Source of the DNA: an uncultured Lachnospiraceae bacterium
GTDB lineage: Bacteria; Bacillota; Clostridia; Lachnospirales; Lachnospiraceae
Assembly (NCBI GenBank): GCA_910579285.1
Contig: CAJTTT010000002.1
Span: 62,001 to 126,000 of the forward strand
Reading direction: 5' to 3'
DNA: 64,000 bases
Both the position numbers and the translations under genes were made by a program. Positions 18,346-27,751 of the stretch are shown in pieces. The notes beneath the pieces were generated by a model. It made no database searches and was not told where the DNA came from. It saw nothing but the letters and a program-made list of their open reading frames with translations. Position 1 is the stretch's first letter. Each line of letters begins with the position of its first letter.

Positions 18346-20742
18346 TTACACCGTCAGCGTGCGGTCGGACCAATCCACGAAAGACAGCCCAGGCTCCGCC
18401 TCACTCACCGCTTCTGTCTCAGCCAGCATGCCGACCCGGTATTCTCCCGGCATCAGCTCCTCCCGGTGCAGGCGCAGCACAAACCCGGCCAGCCCGATGT
18501 GTTTCTCGTTAGGCAGAATCGCCTCCACATCTACCCTGTGCCAATCGGCCGGAACTGCCAGATAGCCCGCCCCGTCTGCTCTTTGTAAAACTACTTTCCT
18601 GTCAAAAGCCGCCTGATCTGCGCCGGGAATATAACTCCATCCCATCATCCACAAAATGTCCGGCTCATCGGCCAGTATCTTATGCTGCGGGCCGGCCAGA
18701 TCCGCCGTCAGCCGCAGCACGCCCTGTCCCGCCTTTTTCAAAAGCTTGCGCATGGCCGTTTTGGGCAGGAACACCGCCTCCTGGGTGCACAGGTGATCCT
18801 CGTGGGGAAACTTATAATTACACATGTAATTGGACGCATTGTCGATGAGATCTCTGTGATAAAAAGGGTCTGTCCCGCGAAGCTGCGGGTGCTTTTCGTA
18901 AAGCGTCTCCTTCTCTGCGAGCAGTCTTTCCCATTTTCCATCATTCTGCTCATCAAGACCCCGGCTCAAAGACTCGTGATGGCAGAGGATCACATCATTT
19001 CTCTGCACATTGACATAGCCGGCCTCCAGCAGCTTGAAACAAAAATCCACATCATTGTAGGCAACCGGCAGGCTCTCGTCCAGACCGCCCGCCTCCTCAT
19101 ACTTTTTCCGTGACACCATCAGACAGGCCGCCGTCACCGCCGCCACATTGTAGGTGACACGGTTTCTGCCAAAATAATAATCTTCCTCATCCGGGAAAGT
19201 GATCAGCTTATGGGACGGGCCGATTTTCATGTTCGTGACGCCCGCATGCTGTATATTCTCCGTACCCGCATACCACAGCTTCGCCCCGACGGCCCCCACA
19301 TGAGGCAGAAGCGCCTGCCCTGCCATACGCTCCAGCCAGCTTCCCTCAATAATTTCTATGTCGTCATTCATCAGAAGAATCAGATCGCCCTTCGCCTTCT
19401 TCTCTCCCATGTTGCACATTTTGGAAAAGTGAAAGGGCATCGGCTCATAGAGATAGGTAAAACCGTACGTCTTCTGCAGCGCCTCCATTTTCTCCCGATT
19501 TTCCTCACTGCTCCCATTGTCCACCACAATCCACTCATAAAAGCGGTACTGTGTCTTTTCCTTAAAGGAGCGCAGACATGCTTCCAGCACCTCGGGATGG
19601 TCTTTTGACGGAATGATCACGGACACCACGCGGTGCGGCGCAATCGCCGTATTTTCACTGCCGGACCGGGTGCACCGCTCCCTGCCGGAAACGGAAGTGT
19701 CATAGAGCAGATGATAAATATCCGGGTCCGCCCCCTGTCTGAGCACAGCCCGGCTTCCTCTGCGCATCAGCGTATCCTCCTTGAGCGTCACATATCTGGC
19801 GGAGGCGCCGGTCAGAAACCTTCCGTCTGCAAGTTCCTTTTTCAGACATGCCTGCACCAGGGAAAACTGTTCTCTTGGCGAGGCGTCCTGTCCTGCCCCG
19901 TCAAAGACTCCGTCCGGCGGACAATACTTCCTGTGGTAAAGCACCGCTTCCAGATGACCGACTGCCTCCTGCCTCCTTTTGAAATCCCCTTCCGTCAGCT
20001 CTGTGATCTTCTCCTCCAGCCGCAGGCACAGCTCATAAAACCCAAGATCGGGATCTTTCATGCTCACCATCCGATAGCTCATGCTGTCAAGCACACCGAC
20101 ACGGACCGCCACGAAATGCCCCCAGTATTGAAACGCGAGGAGGGTATCCGGGGAATAGGCAGGTTTCAGCCAGGGCTCCATCCGTTTCGCCAGATCCTCC
20201 CAGTAGAAATCCTCATCCGCATAGGCCAGAAGGCAGTCCTCATGTGTTGAAAAATAGGAGCGCACCTCGGAAAACACATGGGGCGCCAGCAGACCGTCGC
20301 CATAAGTCAGAATGCGGACGTCCGTCCCGGGCACCGCAATCTCCCGAAAGCCCTGCACGGCAACGGGCTCCGGCATATTTATAACACCCGTATTTTTATT
20401 CTCACAATCCGCAATCCACTGCAGATAGGGGTTGGACTGCCGCCAGAGCGTCTCCTCGTAGGCGCACCGTCTCTCCTCCGAGGCCGTAAGGGCCGATACC
20501 TGCTCTGCCGAAGCCGGCACACCCTTCATCCGGCGCACTGCGCTTCGCACAGGCGCCGATGCCTTCGCCGCCATTCTGTACAGCGGATTGGCACAGATCC
20601 GATTCAGATTATCCTGCAGATCCGCCTGCTTTCTCTCCGCATCCGCGATATGCCCGGCCATCTGGGTATTCTTTTTTCTTTCCTCCTCGTAGGCTGCCAT
20701 ATAGTAGGCCACCCAGTCATAGCGGTTTTTCTGAATGCTCAT
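18346..20742 (-). CDS. Large family 2 glycosyltransferase with tandem GT-A domains
   Basis: 798 residues. The first half (about 120-330) looks like a GT-A fold (YADEDFYWED, LLAFQYWGHF) but its nucleotide-binding start is degenerate. The second half is an intact GT2 (VSVIIPSKDHPEVLEACL, LLMNDDIEII, AYNDVDFCFKLLEAGY). About 150 residues follow with beta-rich character and no recognised family. The start codon shares one base with the TGA of the methyltransferase gene (TGATG), which implies translational coupling. Probably a polymerising or side-chain enzyme; linkage unknown. Confidence 0.85.
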   Translation of the reverse strand: MSIQKNRYDWVAYYMAAYEEERKKNTQMAGHIADAERKQADLQDNLNRICANPLYRMAAKASAPVRSAVRRMKGVPASAEQVSALTASEERRCAYEETLWRQSNPYLQWIADCENKNTGVINMPEPVAVQGFREIAVPGTDVRILTYGDGLLAPHVFSEVRSYFSTHEDCLLAYADEDFYWEDLAKRMEPWLKPAYSPDTLLAFQYWGHFVAVRVGVLDSMSYRMVSMKDPDLGFYELCLRLEEKITELTEGDFKRRQEAVGHLEAVLYHRKYCPPDGVFDGAGQDASPREQFSLVQACLKKELADGRFLTGASARYVTLKEDTLMRRGSRAVLRQGADPDIYHLLYDTSVSGRERCTRSGSENTAIAPHRVVSVIIPSKDHPEVLEACLRSFKEKTQYRFYEWIVVDNGSSEENREKMEALQKTYGFTYLYEPMPFHFSKMCNMGEKKAKGDLILLMNDDIEIIEGSWLERMAGQALLPHVGAVGAKLWYAGTENIQHAGVTNMKIGPSHKLITFPDEEDYYFGRNRVTYNVAAVTAACLMVSRKKYEEAGGLDESLPVAYNDVDFCFKLLEAGYVNVQRNDVILCHHESLSRGLDEQNDGKWERLLAEKETLYEKHPQLRGTDPFYHRDLIDNASNYMCNYKFPHEDHLCTQEAVFLPKTAMRKLLKKAGQGVLRLTADLAGPQHKILADEPDILWMMGWSYIPGADQAAFDRKVVLQRADGAGYLAVPADWHRVDVEAILPNEKHIGLAGFVLRLHREELMPGEYRVGMLAETEAVSEAEPGLSFVDWSDRTLTV

Positions 20743-22886
20743 CAGTTAAACAATCCCCTTTTCTGCAAATGTTTCATCGTTTCCGCCGGCACCGCGGTCA
20801 CCTCCATGACCGCCTCCAGATGGTTCTCCTCCTCAGAGGGCAGTCCCCAGAGGGAGAGGGTAATATTCGGGTCCTCCGTAGGAAAGGCATAAGTGTCCTC
20901 CCCGATTTTAAACCCGTTCATCTGAATCTGTTTCCCTTTTAACGGAACCTCCACACCGTTCCAGCCAATCCTCTTTATATAGATCACACAGGCATGACTG
21001 CCGGGATCAATCCGCACCGCGCTGCGCCCTCTGGCGATACGCACGGAAAGTTCCACCGTACCCTCCCCGGTGCGCAAAACCTCTTCTCCGTCTTCCTCCG
21101 GGAAAAAGGACTGCTCCTCCTGAAATCCCTTCCCGGTATCCTCATAGATCTGTATGCGGTTATCCGCAGGCTTATTTGCCAGCCCCTCACAGAAATCTGT
21201 CAGCTGGTAGACGGGCTGGCCGATCGCCTCCCTGATCTCCGCCAGGGAAAGTCGTTTCCCTGTCACATACTTTTGAAATTTCATCTCCTGTCTGCGGTAC
21301 TGTTCCGCTTCCGCCGGACCGATTTCTAGCTTGTTCATTATTAAATCTGGGTTTAATTCGTTTCTTTTCTCGTCTTCCAGCAGATAACAGTAGAGCGCGC
21401 GGAATGCAATCTCCCTGGTTTCTATGGTTCTGTCAAAGGTCCATTCGCAGTCGATCAGCCCCCATTTTTCCTCATCCAAATAACACTCGGTATGATTCTT
21501 CCGATTTTTTTCCTTCTTTTCATCACAGTTGTTACTTCCCTGTGGAATCAATATGTTCGCAAAAATAAGGTCGTAATCTGCGATCTCCTTCTCCTCGCCC
21601 CAGGCAATCCGTTTCAGGTACTCGTCGAACAGGCTGTGGAACCCTTCCAGATCTTTTTGCTGCAGCCGCTCGTCCAGAATTTCCTCCAGCGTCTTTCCTT
21701 CCAAAAATTCAATCGTGATATAAGGAGTGCCATCCGCCTCTCTTTCCAGCTTGCATGCATTGACGGCAAGTCCGCTTCCCCGATACCGTTCATCCAGCTT
21801 TTCGCAGGCCGAAGCGGTGGCTTCTATGTGTGTCCATGCCGCTTTAGATAGCGGGTGTTTTTCTATTTTCTTTCCAAATCCCGTGCTTCTCTGCAAGGTT
21901 TTGATCTGAAACTCTTCCTTTCTGTCGTTGGAATACTTCACATATTCTTCCGACAGGGCAGGCCCCAGAAGGAGCATGTAGGAATTGGAGAAGAGCGGAA
22001 ACTGCCCTTCCTTGAGTACGGTGTCAAAAACCCGCTTTTCGTCAAAGAGCTGTATTCTGTCGCGGTCAAAATTACGCATGTTATTTGATAGTTCTCCCCG
22101 CTTCGGCAGCCTTCTGTCGGAATAGAGGGTTGTCATAAACTTATAGTCGGGATAAGGATAATACATCTGCATCTCCGAAAAGCCGCATCTTTCGGCTATA
22201 GCAAGAAGCCCGTCTCTCGTAAAGGTGCGCACCACGCCGCCCTCCGGGTAATCCTCGATACCGCTAAAATATGTGCCCAGATGGTCTTCCCTGCATCCGG
22301 CCCAGTACTTTAATCCAAACTTATTCTCTATGGCAATGGCAATATGTCCCCCCGGCTTCAGATGCTTTCTGATAATGCGCAGGAAATCATCAAAGGGCGT
22401 TTCAGAACCGATATATGCCTGGGCATACTCGAAGACGCCAATCAGACAGATATAATCATAGTCAGCCGGCAGATCCGGCTCCACATCCTGAAAATTGCCC
22501 ACATGGATCGTCACATTGTCCGCCTCCATATGGCGGTAGGCGTTAATCATGCTGCGCTTTTTGGACAGCTCCACGCAGGTCACTTCCCCGGCCCGCCGCG
22601 AGAGCGCCCCTGTGATGGCGCCGCAGCCCGACCCGACTTCCAGCACTTTCATGGCCCGGTTGATCGGCAGCCACTCCACAATGTTCTCCCTGAGCGGAGA
22701 GAGGTGATACAGAATCTCCCAGCTCTTCCTCTCCTCTATGATCTTCTGGTATTCCACCTCCGCACAGTTGCGCGCGATCTTGAGAAGCTCGTCCTCAATT
22801 TCCCCGTCACAGTACAAGTCTTCCCCAGGGTAATATGTTAAATCCAGTTTTATTTTCCCGATTCGCTCTGTTTTCTCTTCCGGCAT
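20742..22886 (-). CDS. SAM methyltransferase fused to a kinase-like domain (WbdD-like architecture)
   Basis: A 714-residue protein. Residues 78-200 form a class I methyltransferase (motif I VLEVGSGCGA at 81-90, then CVELSKKR and a LKPGGHIAIAIENKFG strand). Residues ~330-500 resemble a protein-kinase/aminoglycoside-kinase fold: hinge-like TIEFLEGKTLEEIL, a catalytic-loop-like D439xxxxN444, and IDCEW with Asp479 in the metal-binding position. About 200 more residues follow, partly beta-rich. E. coli WbdD, which caps O9a polymannose with methyl-phosphate so that Wzt can recognise it, has the same order. Here the gene lies next to wzt. The methyltransferase call is firm; the capping role is inference. 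Confidence 0.8.
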   Translation of the reverse strand: MPEEKTERIGKIKLDLTYYPGEDLYCDGEIEDELLKIARNCAEVEYQKIIEERKSWEILYHLSPLRENIVEWLPINRAMKVLEVGSGCGAITGALSRRAGEVTCVELSKKRSMINAYRHMEADNVTIHVGNFQDVEPDLPADYDYICLIGVFEYAQAYIGSETPFDDFLRIIRKHLKPGGHIAIAIENKFGLKYWAGCREDHLGTYFSGIEDYPEGGVVRTFTRDGLLAIAERCGFSEMQMYYPYPDYKFMTTLYSDRRLPKRGELSNNMRNFDRDRIQLFDEKRVFDTVLKEGQFPLFSNSYMLLLGPALSEEYVKYSNDRKEEFQIKTLQRSTGFGKKIEKHPLSKAAWTHIEATASACEKLDERYRGSGLAVNACKLEREADGTPYITIEFLEGKTLEEILDERLQQKDLEGFHSLFDEYLKRIAWGEEKEIADYDLIFANILIPQGSNNCDEKKEKNRKNHTECYLDEEKWGLIDCEWTFDRTIETREIAFRALYCYLLEDEKRNELNPDLIMNKLEIGPAEAEQYRRQEMKFQKYVTGKRLSLAEIREAIGQPVYQLTDFCEGLANKPADNRIQIYEDTGKGFQEEQSFFPEEDGEEVLRTGEGTVELSVRIARGRSAVRIDPGSHACVIYIKRIGWNGVEVPLKGKQIQMNGFKIGEDTYAFPTEDPNITLSLWGLPSEEENHLEAVMEVTAVPAETMKHLQKRGLFN

Positions 22887-22981
22887 AGTCCGTCCTTTCC
22901 CATTCAGGGCCGCAGAAACATTTTCACTCTGCTTCGCACAAAATTTCCAAATTCCGCATAAATTCTACATTTATACCGCAT

Positions 22982-23008
22982 GTTATTTTATTCTGTATAT
23001 AAAATAAC
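22982..23008. promoter_or_regulatory. AT-rich perfect palindrome in the wzt/methyltransferase gap
   Basis: GTTATTTTAT and ATAAAATAAC, perfect 10-nt arms around 7 nt. It lies in the AT-rich 280-nt gap 22887-23166, ~95 nt before the methyltransferase start, and a TATAAA follows on the minus strand. An operator or an RNA hairpin are both possible; the rest of the gap shows no gene. Confidence 0.5.
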
Positions 23009-23166
23009 ACAACCTCTCTAATTTCCCCTTTTAACTACTTTCACAGTTCAATTAATCATTTCCTTAAATCCTGTTTAAATCTTCCATTTCCAGTCATCCG
23101 GCTCCCGACGGTTTTCTCCCACCCGATCCCGTCACTCGGTTCGGTTTTTCAAAAAAATAACACATA

Positions 23167-24495
23167 TCATTTCACTACAACCCTGGAATTCATGTCATAA
23201 AACCCTACCGTATCCTTGTCTGATATCACCGTCACGCTCAGCACGTCATAAAGCCTGTGATACACCGTGAAATCATCCTCCTCATACCCGGTCACACCCA
23301 GCGAGAGAAGGTATTCTCCCCCCTGCAGATTCATATCCTGGGTGAAGGTAATTTCCTTCGTCTCCCCGGCCTCCACAGACTCCAGAAAGGCCTTCTCAAA
23401 CATTGTGTTTGTGCCCGTGATCTCCGTGCCGCGCACTGTTTTGATGGTAAACGCAAAAATCGGCGCGGCTATCCTCTCCGTCATCTCCACGCGCATATGA
23501 ATGGTGAACGCGCTGCCTTTTAAAATGGTAGCAGTTCTCGTCCCCTTATCATCCGTTATATAGTATTCCGTAATCTCCGCCTTTTTAGAACCGTACTCTA
23601 ACAGGTCCGGGTTTTCCGCGCAGCCGGTCTTATGGGAGGCGTTCTTCTCTCCCGGTTCCGCTCCATCCAGCTTACTGCCGTCCACTCCCTTCGCCGCCAT
23701 CGCGCGGAGCTGTTCATCGTCCAAGAGACGTTCTCCTTCCGCCTCGGGAGCCGTATACTGCCCAACCAGCACCTGCTTATAGGTGTCTATCATCTGTTTT
23801 GGCGCGCCTTCCCCCAGCTTGATCCCCTGATTCAGGAGCACCACCCGGTCGCAGTATTTGCTGATGCTGCTCAGATCATGGCTGACGAAGACAATCGTCT
23901 TGCCCATCTCCTTAAACTCTTCAAACTTGTGATAACATTTGGCCTGAAAAAAAACATCGCCAACCGAAAGCGCCTCATCCACAATCAGGATTTCCGGGTC
24001 GATGTTGATGGCTACCGCGAAAGCCAGCCGCACGAACATGCCGCTGGAATAAGTCTTGGCAGGCTGGTACACATAATCGCCGATATCCGCGAAGGCCAGA
24101 ATCTCATCCAGCTTCTGGTCGATCTCCTTCTTGGAAAATCCGATCATCGTGCCATTCAGATATATATTTTCTATGCCGTTGTACTCCATGTTAAATCCGG
24201 CGCCGAGCTCCAACAGGGCAGAAATGCGTCCGTTGACTTCAACCTCACCCGCCGTGGGAGAAAGAACACCTGTTATTATTTTAAGAATGGTAGATTTCCC
24301 GGAACCGTTTGTGCCGATAATGCCCACGCACTCCCCCTGTCTGATGGTCATATTGACCCCTTTTAAGGCTCTGTGCTGCGTATGGTGCTTCCCACGCCCG
24401 ATGTGGAGCGCCTCCTTGAGCCTGTCCGAAGGTTTGTCGTAGAGTTTATACACTTTTTCCAGATCCGTGACCTTGATCGCAATATTATTGTCCAT
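23167..24495 (-). CDS. wzt: Polysaccharide ABC exporter, ATP-binding protein with Wzt-type C-terminal domain
   Basis: Drives export of the finished lipid-linked glycan together with the permease next to it. Residues 1-250 form the ATPase: Walker A GTNGSGKST, signature YSSGMFVRLA, Walker B ILIVDEAL, switch His in FVSHD. After a linker, residues ~290-442 form a beta-rich C-terminal domain of the Wzt_C type (YYITDDKGT..., AFTIKTVRG), which in O8/O9a systems reads the capped end of the chain. ATG 24495 has AAGGA 6 nt upstream and is preferred over the frame from 24525. The extended tail makes this a glycan-specific exporter and not a plain teichoic-acid TagH. Confidence 0.92.
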   Translation of the reverse strand: MDNNIAIKVTDLEKVYKLYDKPSDRLKEALHIGRGKHHTQHRALKGVNMTIRQGECVGIIGTNGSGKSTILKIITGVLSPTAGEVEVNGRISALLELGAGFNMEYNGIENIYLNGTMIGFSKKEIDQKLDEILAFADIGDYVYQPAKTYSSGMFVRLAFAVAINIDPEILIVDEALSVGDVFFQAKCYHKFEEFKEMGKTIVFVSHDLSSISKYCDRVVLLNQGIKLGEGAPKQMIDTYKQVLVGQYTAPEAEGERLLDDEQLRAMAAKGVDGSKLDGAEPGEKNASHKTGCAENPDLLEYGSKKAEITEYYITDDKGTRTATILKGSAFTIHMRVEMTERIAAPIFAFTIKTVRGTEITGTNTMFEKAFLESVEAGETKEITFTQDMNLQGGEYLLSLGVTGYEEDDFTVYHRLYDVLSVTVISDKDTVGFYDMNSRVVVK

Positions 24496-24546
24496 AGTAT
24501 TCCTTCTCATTTCAGTTCCGCGCACGCCACGCTCCGGCCGAACTGT

Positions 24547-25581
24547 TTATAATACATCTGCGAAGTGGCTTCTCAGTCTTCTGAACACCAGCGTCCCAAT
24601 ACAGAACATGCTGATCGTGAAAATCCAGAAATAGGTGGAGGAGTAAAAATGCTCCCAGAACCACACTTCCTCAAAAATCGCGCTCCGATAGCCGTTAACA
24701 ATGTACACAAGCGGATTCAGCTTAAAGAGAGTTTTCATGTTGTCGTTTGGCAGCATATTGATATTCCACATGATGGGGGTCGCCCACATGCCGATCTGGA
24801 GCGCAATGCTGATCACCTGCTGCAGATCCCTGATGAAAACCACCAGCGCGCTTGTCAGATAGCTCAGTGCCAGCACAAAGAAGACAAGGCACAGGCTGTA
24901 ATAGAGAAGCTGCACGGTGTAGATCGTGGGCGTATAACCGTAGCACACCGCCACCACCAGAAGAATCCCTACAAAAAACACATGGATGAACGTGGCCGCC
25001 ACCACCTTGATGATGGGCAGGATACTGATGTTGAACACCACCTTCTTGACCAGATAGGTGTACTCCACCAACGCCATCGTCCCCTGTGAAATCGCCTCCG
25101 AAAAATAGAACCAGGGCACCAGCCCCGCCATCAGATAGAGCACATAGGGCGGCGCTACGCCGTCCGCCGCCAGAAACTCCACCCTCGCCTGAAATACTTT
25201 GTCGAACACGATCCAGTACATCAGCACCGTCACCACGGGCTGGGCCAGCGCCCACACAATCCCGAGATAGGAGCCTGCGTACCGCTTTTTGAAATCATTT
25301 TTGGCCAGCTTCCATATCAGTCCCCTGCTCTGGAAAAGTTCCACCGGGATGGTCACAATCCTGTCATAATAGATCGTAAACATGATGCAGGTGAAGGTGA
25401 TCAGCACACAGCCGCTGACCTTCTTCATCTGCTCCGTCACCTGATCAGCCAGGGGATTGTGGTGCAGAATCAGCACAGACGCCAAAAGCAGGCCAAGTCC
25501 CCAGAATATTGCTATTGCTGCGGACTTCGGAAACCCTTTTTTCTTTATGATGTTTTTCTCACCCTGCTTCTTATCTTCCAT
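24547..25581 (-). CDS. wzm: Polysaccharide ABC exporter, permease (Wzm/TagG type)
   Basis: The membrane half of the exporter. The conserved ABC2_membrane core begins near residue 85 (WKLAKNDFKKRYAGSYLGIVWALAQP) and has six predicted helices. The 344-residue length exceeds the usual ~260-275 because of an N-terminal extension with two extra hydrophobic helices (about 22-42 and 57-75). The start lies one nt behind the stop of rfbC and the wzt gene follows after ~50 nt, so the three are co-transcribed. Confidence 0.92.
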   Translation of the reverse strand: MEDKKQGEKNIIKKKGFPKSAAIAIFWGLGLLLASVLILHHNPLADQVTEQMKKVSGCVLITFTCIMFTIYYDRIVTIPVELFQSRGLIWKLAKNDFKKRYAGSYLGIVWALAQPVVTVLMYWIVFDKVFQARVEFLAADGVAPPYVLYLMAGLVPWFYFSEAISQGTMALVEYTYLVKKVVFNISILPIIKVVAATFIHVFFVGILLVVAVCYGYTPTIYTVQLLYYSLCLVFFVLALSYLTSALVVFIRDLQQVISIALQIGMWATPIMWNINMLPNDNMKTLFKLNPLVYIVNGYRSAIFEEVWFWEHFYSSTYFWIFTISMFCIGTLVFRRLRSHFADVL

Positions 25582-25582
25582 G

Positions 25583-26146
25583 TCACTGCCGTCTCACATT
25601 GGTATATGCGGAAAGTCCTTCCCAGTTCTTATCCTTATCGGACATCACAAGTTCCATGCCCTCGGGAACCGGCCACTCGATTCCGATCTCCGGGTCGCTA
25701 AAGAGGATGCCGCCCTCATCGTTCGGATGGTAAAAATCCGTGCATTTATAGGCAAATTCTGCGTAATCGGAAAGTACCAGAAAGCCGTGGGCAAAATTCT
25801 TCGGGATAAAAAACTGTTTTTTATTTTCCGCTGAAAGCGTTACGCCGTACCACTTGCCATAGGTCGCAGATCCAGGCCGCAGATCCACCGCCACGTCAAA
25901 AACCTCTCCGGCAATCACCCGCACCAACTTGTCCTGGGGGTAATTGATCTGAAAATGCAGTCCTCTGAGCACGCCCTTCACGGACGCGGACTGGTTATCC
26001 TGCACAAAAACCTGGTCGATCCCCGCCGCCTTATAGTCCTCATAGTGGTAGGTCTCCATAAAATAACCCCTGTTATCTCCAAACACCGCCGGGGTAATCA
26101 CTTTAAGACCTTCGATTTCGCACGTCTCCACCGTTATTTTTCCCAT
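25583..26146 (-). CDS. rfbC: dTDP-4-dehydrorhamnose 3,5-epimerase
   Basis: Third step of dTDP-L-rhamnose synthesis. 187 residues, full length, a cupin fold with FVQDNQSASVKGVLRGLHFQ (catalytic His), RVIAGEVFDVAVDLR and FAHGFLVLSDYAEFAYKC. AGGAGG lies 8 nt before ATG 26146; the frame upstream to 26185 is spurious. rfbA and rfbB are in this window (27741 and 34201) but no rfbD is seen. Confidence 0.95.
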   Translation of the reverse strand: MGKITVETCEIEGLKVITPAVFGDNRGYFMETYHYEDYKAAGIDQVFVQDNQSASVKGVLRGLHFQINYPQDKLVRVIAGEVFDVAVDLRPGSATYGKWYGVTLSAENKKQFFIPKNFAHGFLVLSDYAEFAYKCTDFYHPNDEGGILFSDPEIGIEWPVPEGMELVMSDKDKNWEGLSAYTNVRRQ

Positions 26147-26204
26147 CGTAGTTTCCTCCTTATTTACCGTTCGGCCCGCACCCATTCGCCGCCTGTCTTT
26201 TCAT

Positions 26205-26302
26205 CGTTCAGCTTGCGCCCATCTTCCCCGATACGGAGAATGCCCGCTTTTACCGTTCAGCTCACGCCCATCTTCTCCGATACGGAGAATGCCCGCTTTT
26301 GG
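26205..26302 (-). repeat. 49-bp tandem duplication next to repeat copy B
   Basis: Two 49-bp units (26205-26253 and 26254-26302) differ at only a few positions. Each carries GATACGGAGAATGCCCG, i.e. half of the second hairpin of copy B; unit two supplies the real hairpin arm. A third, weak unit may start near 26165. Confidence 0.8.
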
Positions 26303-26396
26303 CATTCTCCCGAGTGAAACGGAGTTGCAAAGCAACTCCTAGAACTTCTTGGCGTCCCGTCCGATGGCGGGACGTCTTTAGAAGTTCTTTTCACTC
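26284..26396 (-). repeat. Structured palindromic repeat, copy B (3' end of GH25 gene)
   Basis: Outer stem GAGTGAAA/TTTCACTC (26312-26319 with 26389-26396), side stem GGAGTTGC/GCAACTCC (26321-26339), stem I AGAACTTCT/AGAAGTTCT (26341-26349 with 26380-26388) topped by a CGTCCCG/CGGGACG stem, and hairpin GGAGAATGCC/GGCATTCTCC (26284-26310). It begins 2 nt after the TAG of the GH25 gene, and rfbC lies downstream. The stems together form a three-way junction. Confidence 0.85.
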
Positions 26397-26398
26397 TG

Positions 26399-27751
26399 CT
26401 AATCTATTGGCACATTTCCCGTATCCCCGTTCACCACGCCGGAATACCCGGCCGCGCCTTTGGCATGGTTGATGGAAGTGTCTATATTCATATAACACAG
26501 GTTCAGATCCACATTGGTGGAGATGCCGTCCACCGTTCCCTTCGAGGTGTACTGCCACATATGATAGTAATACGCATCGTATGTAGGCACATCCGCATAC
26601 TCCGCAAGCCAGATCCGATAATCCGACAGTCTGGACATGTCAATCCTGTCATTGAGCCAATTGCGGGAGGCGTATACGCCTGTCTCGTACCCTGCGGCCT
26701 CTATGGTCTGCAGGAAAGCCCTGTGCGCCCTTGTCCGCTCATCGCTGTCCAGCCCGTCGGCTCTTCCCCTGCCTCCGGCGCTCTCACTGTCAAGGAATAC
26801 CGGGTAATCCACGTCATAGTTTTCGATCAGACGGATTACCATAGAAGCCTCCTCCACAGCCTCCACTTCATCCAGAGCCTGGGTGAAGAAATAAACGCCC
26901 ACGGGAATGCCCGCCGCGATGGCTCCTTCTATGTTCTCCTTGTACCTGGGATCAATGACAAGCGCACCAGTGGTCGCGCCGCGGTACCCGCAGCGGATGA
27001 TGGCAAATTCGACGCCGGCCTCCTTCACCGCCTCCCAGTTGATTTCCTGGTTCCATTTGGACACATCAATGCCGAGCTTTGCGCTGCCGTTGTCAAACTG
27101 AAGCCCCGTATTCTCGGTGCCGTCCGCGCTCTCCTCCGCGCCGTTGACCGCCTTATCCTCCTTCTCGGGGTCAATGTCGTCCTCTGTCAGCATCAGATAC
27201 TCAATGTTGTCGATCACCCGGTACTCGATATCCTGCCGTACCTGTATCGTCGTGATGGTATTCGGCACGCGGAAGCCGTCCTTCTCATTGAGGAACACAC
27301 TGTATTCCCCGGACCGCAGGCCGTCCACATAAATCACGCCGTCCTCATCATGGTCCGTATACTCTCCCACATCCTGAATCGTGACGGTGAAATCCGCCCC
27401 CGTCACCAGCCGGCCCACGCTGTCCACCACCATGATCCGAAGATCCTTGGACACGGAACTCATCATCAGCGACACGCTCCGGCCGGAGTAGGATTCTATG
27501 CTCTTAAACTTCACTTCGGGATCAAAAAAGGTTTCATCCCTCAGAAAAGCAGACAGATCGCTTCCTATCTGTCCACTTTCCGGCTCTTCCCCCTCTGTCT
27601 GCGCAGGCGTCCCTTCCTGCACCGGCTCAGCGGCGGCAAGACCGAGCTTTCGCTCCACCGTATCCCAATTTGCAATGGCAATCACCGCAAACACCGCCAG
27701 AAATATGACGATCATGCCGGCCATCGCTCTTCTCATCCGCTTAGAGTCCAT
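26399..27751 (-). CDS. Membrane-anchored GH25 (lysozyme-like) protein
   Basis: Type II membrane protein of ~450 residues: helix at about 12-30, a beta domain near 85-180 with DHDEDGVIYVDGLRSGEYSVFL (SpaA/prealbumin-like), and a C-terminal GH25 domain. The GH25 residues LGIDVSKWN, AIIRCGYR, VGVYFFTQA and a VFLDSES acidic motif are all present. In most members of the family this domain cuts peptidoglycan, so it may help insert or remodel wall around the polymer. ATG 27751 has AGAGG 7 nt upstream; the TTG at 27757 is less likely. The start overlaps the end of rfbA. Confidence 0.88.
   Translation of the reverse strand: MDSKRMRRAMAGMIVIFLAVFAVIAIANWDTVERKLGLAAAEPVQEGTPAQTEGEEPESGQIGSDLSAFLRDETFFDPEVKFKSIESYSGRSVSLMMSSVSKDLRIMVVDSVGRLVTGADFTVTIQDVGEYTDHDEDGVIYVDGLRSGEYSVFLNEKDGFRVPNTITTIQVRQDIEYRVIDNIEYLMLTEDDIDPEKEDKAVNGAEESADGTENTGLQFDNGSAKLGIDVSKWNQEINWEAVKEAGVEFAIIRCGYRGATTGALVIDPRYKENIEGAIAAGIPVGVYFFTQALDEVEAVEEASMVIRLIENYDVDYPVFLDSESAGGRGRADGLDSDERTRAHRAFLQTIEAAGYETGVYASRNWLNDRIDMSRLSDYRIWLAEYADVPTYDAYYYHMWQYTSKGTVDGISTNVDLNLCYMNIDTSINHAKGAAGYSGVVNGDTGNVPID

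Noticed and set aside
26147..26185. N-terminal extension of rfbC
   Set aside because: The family starts at MGKI and the ribosome site AGGAGG sits before ATG 26146.
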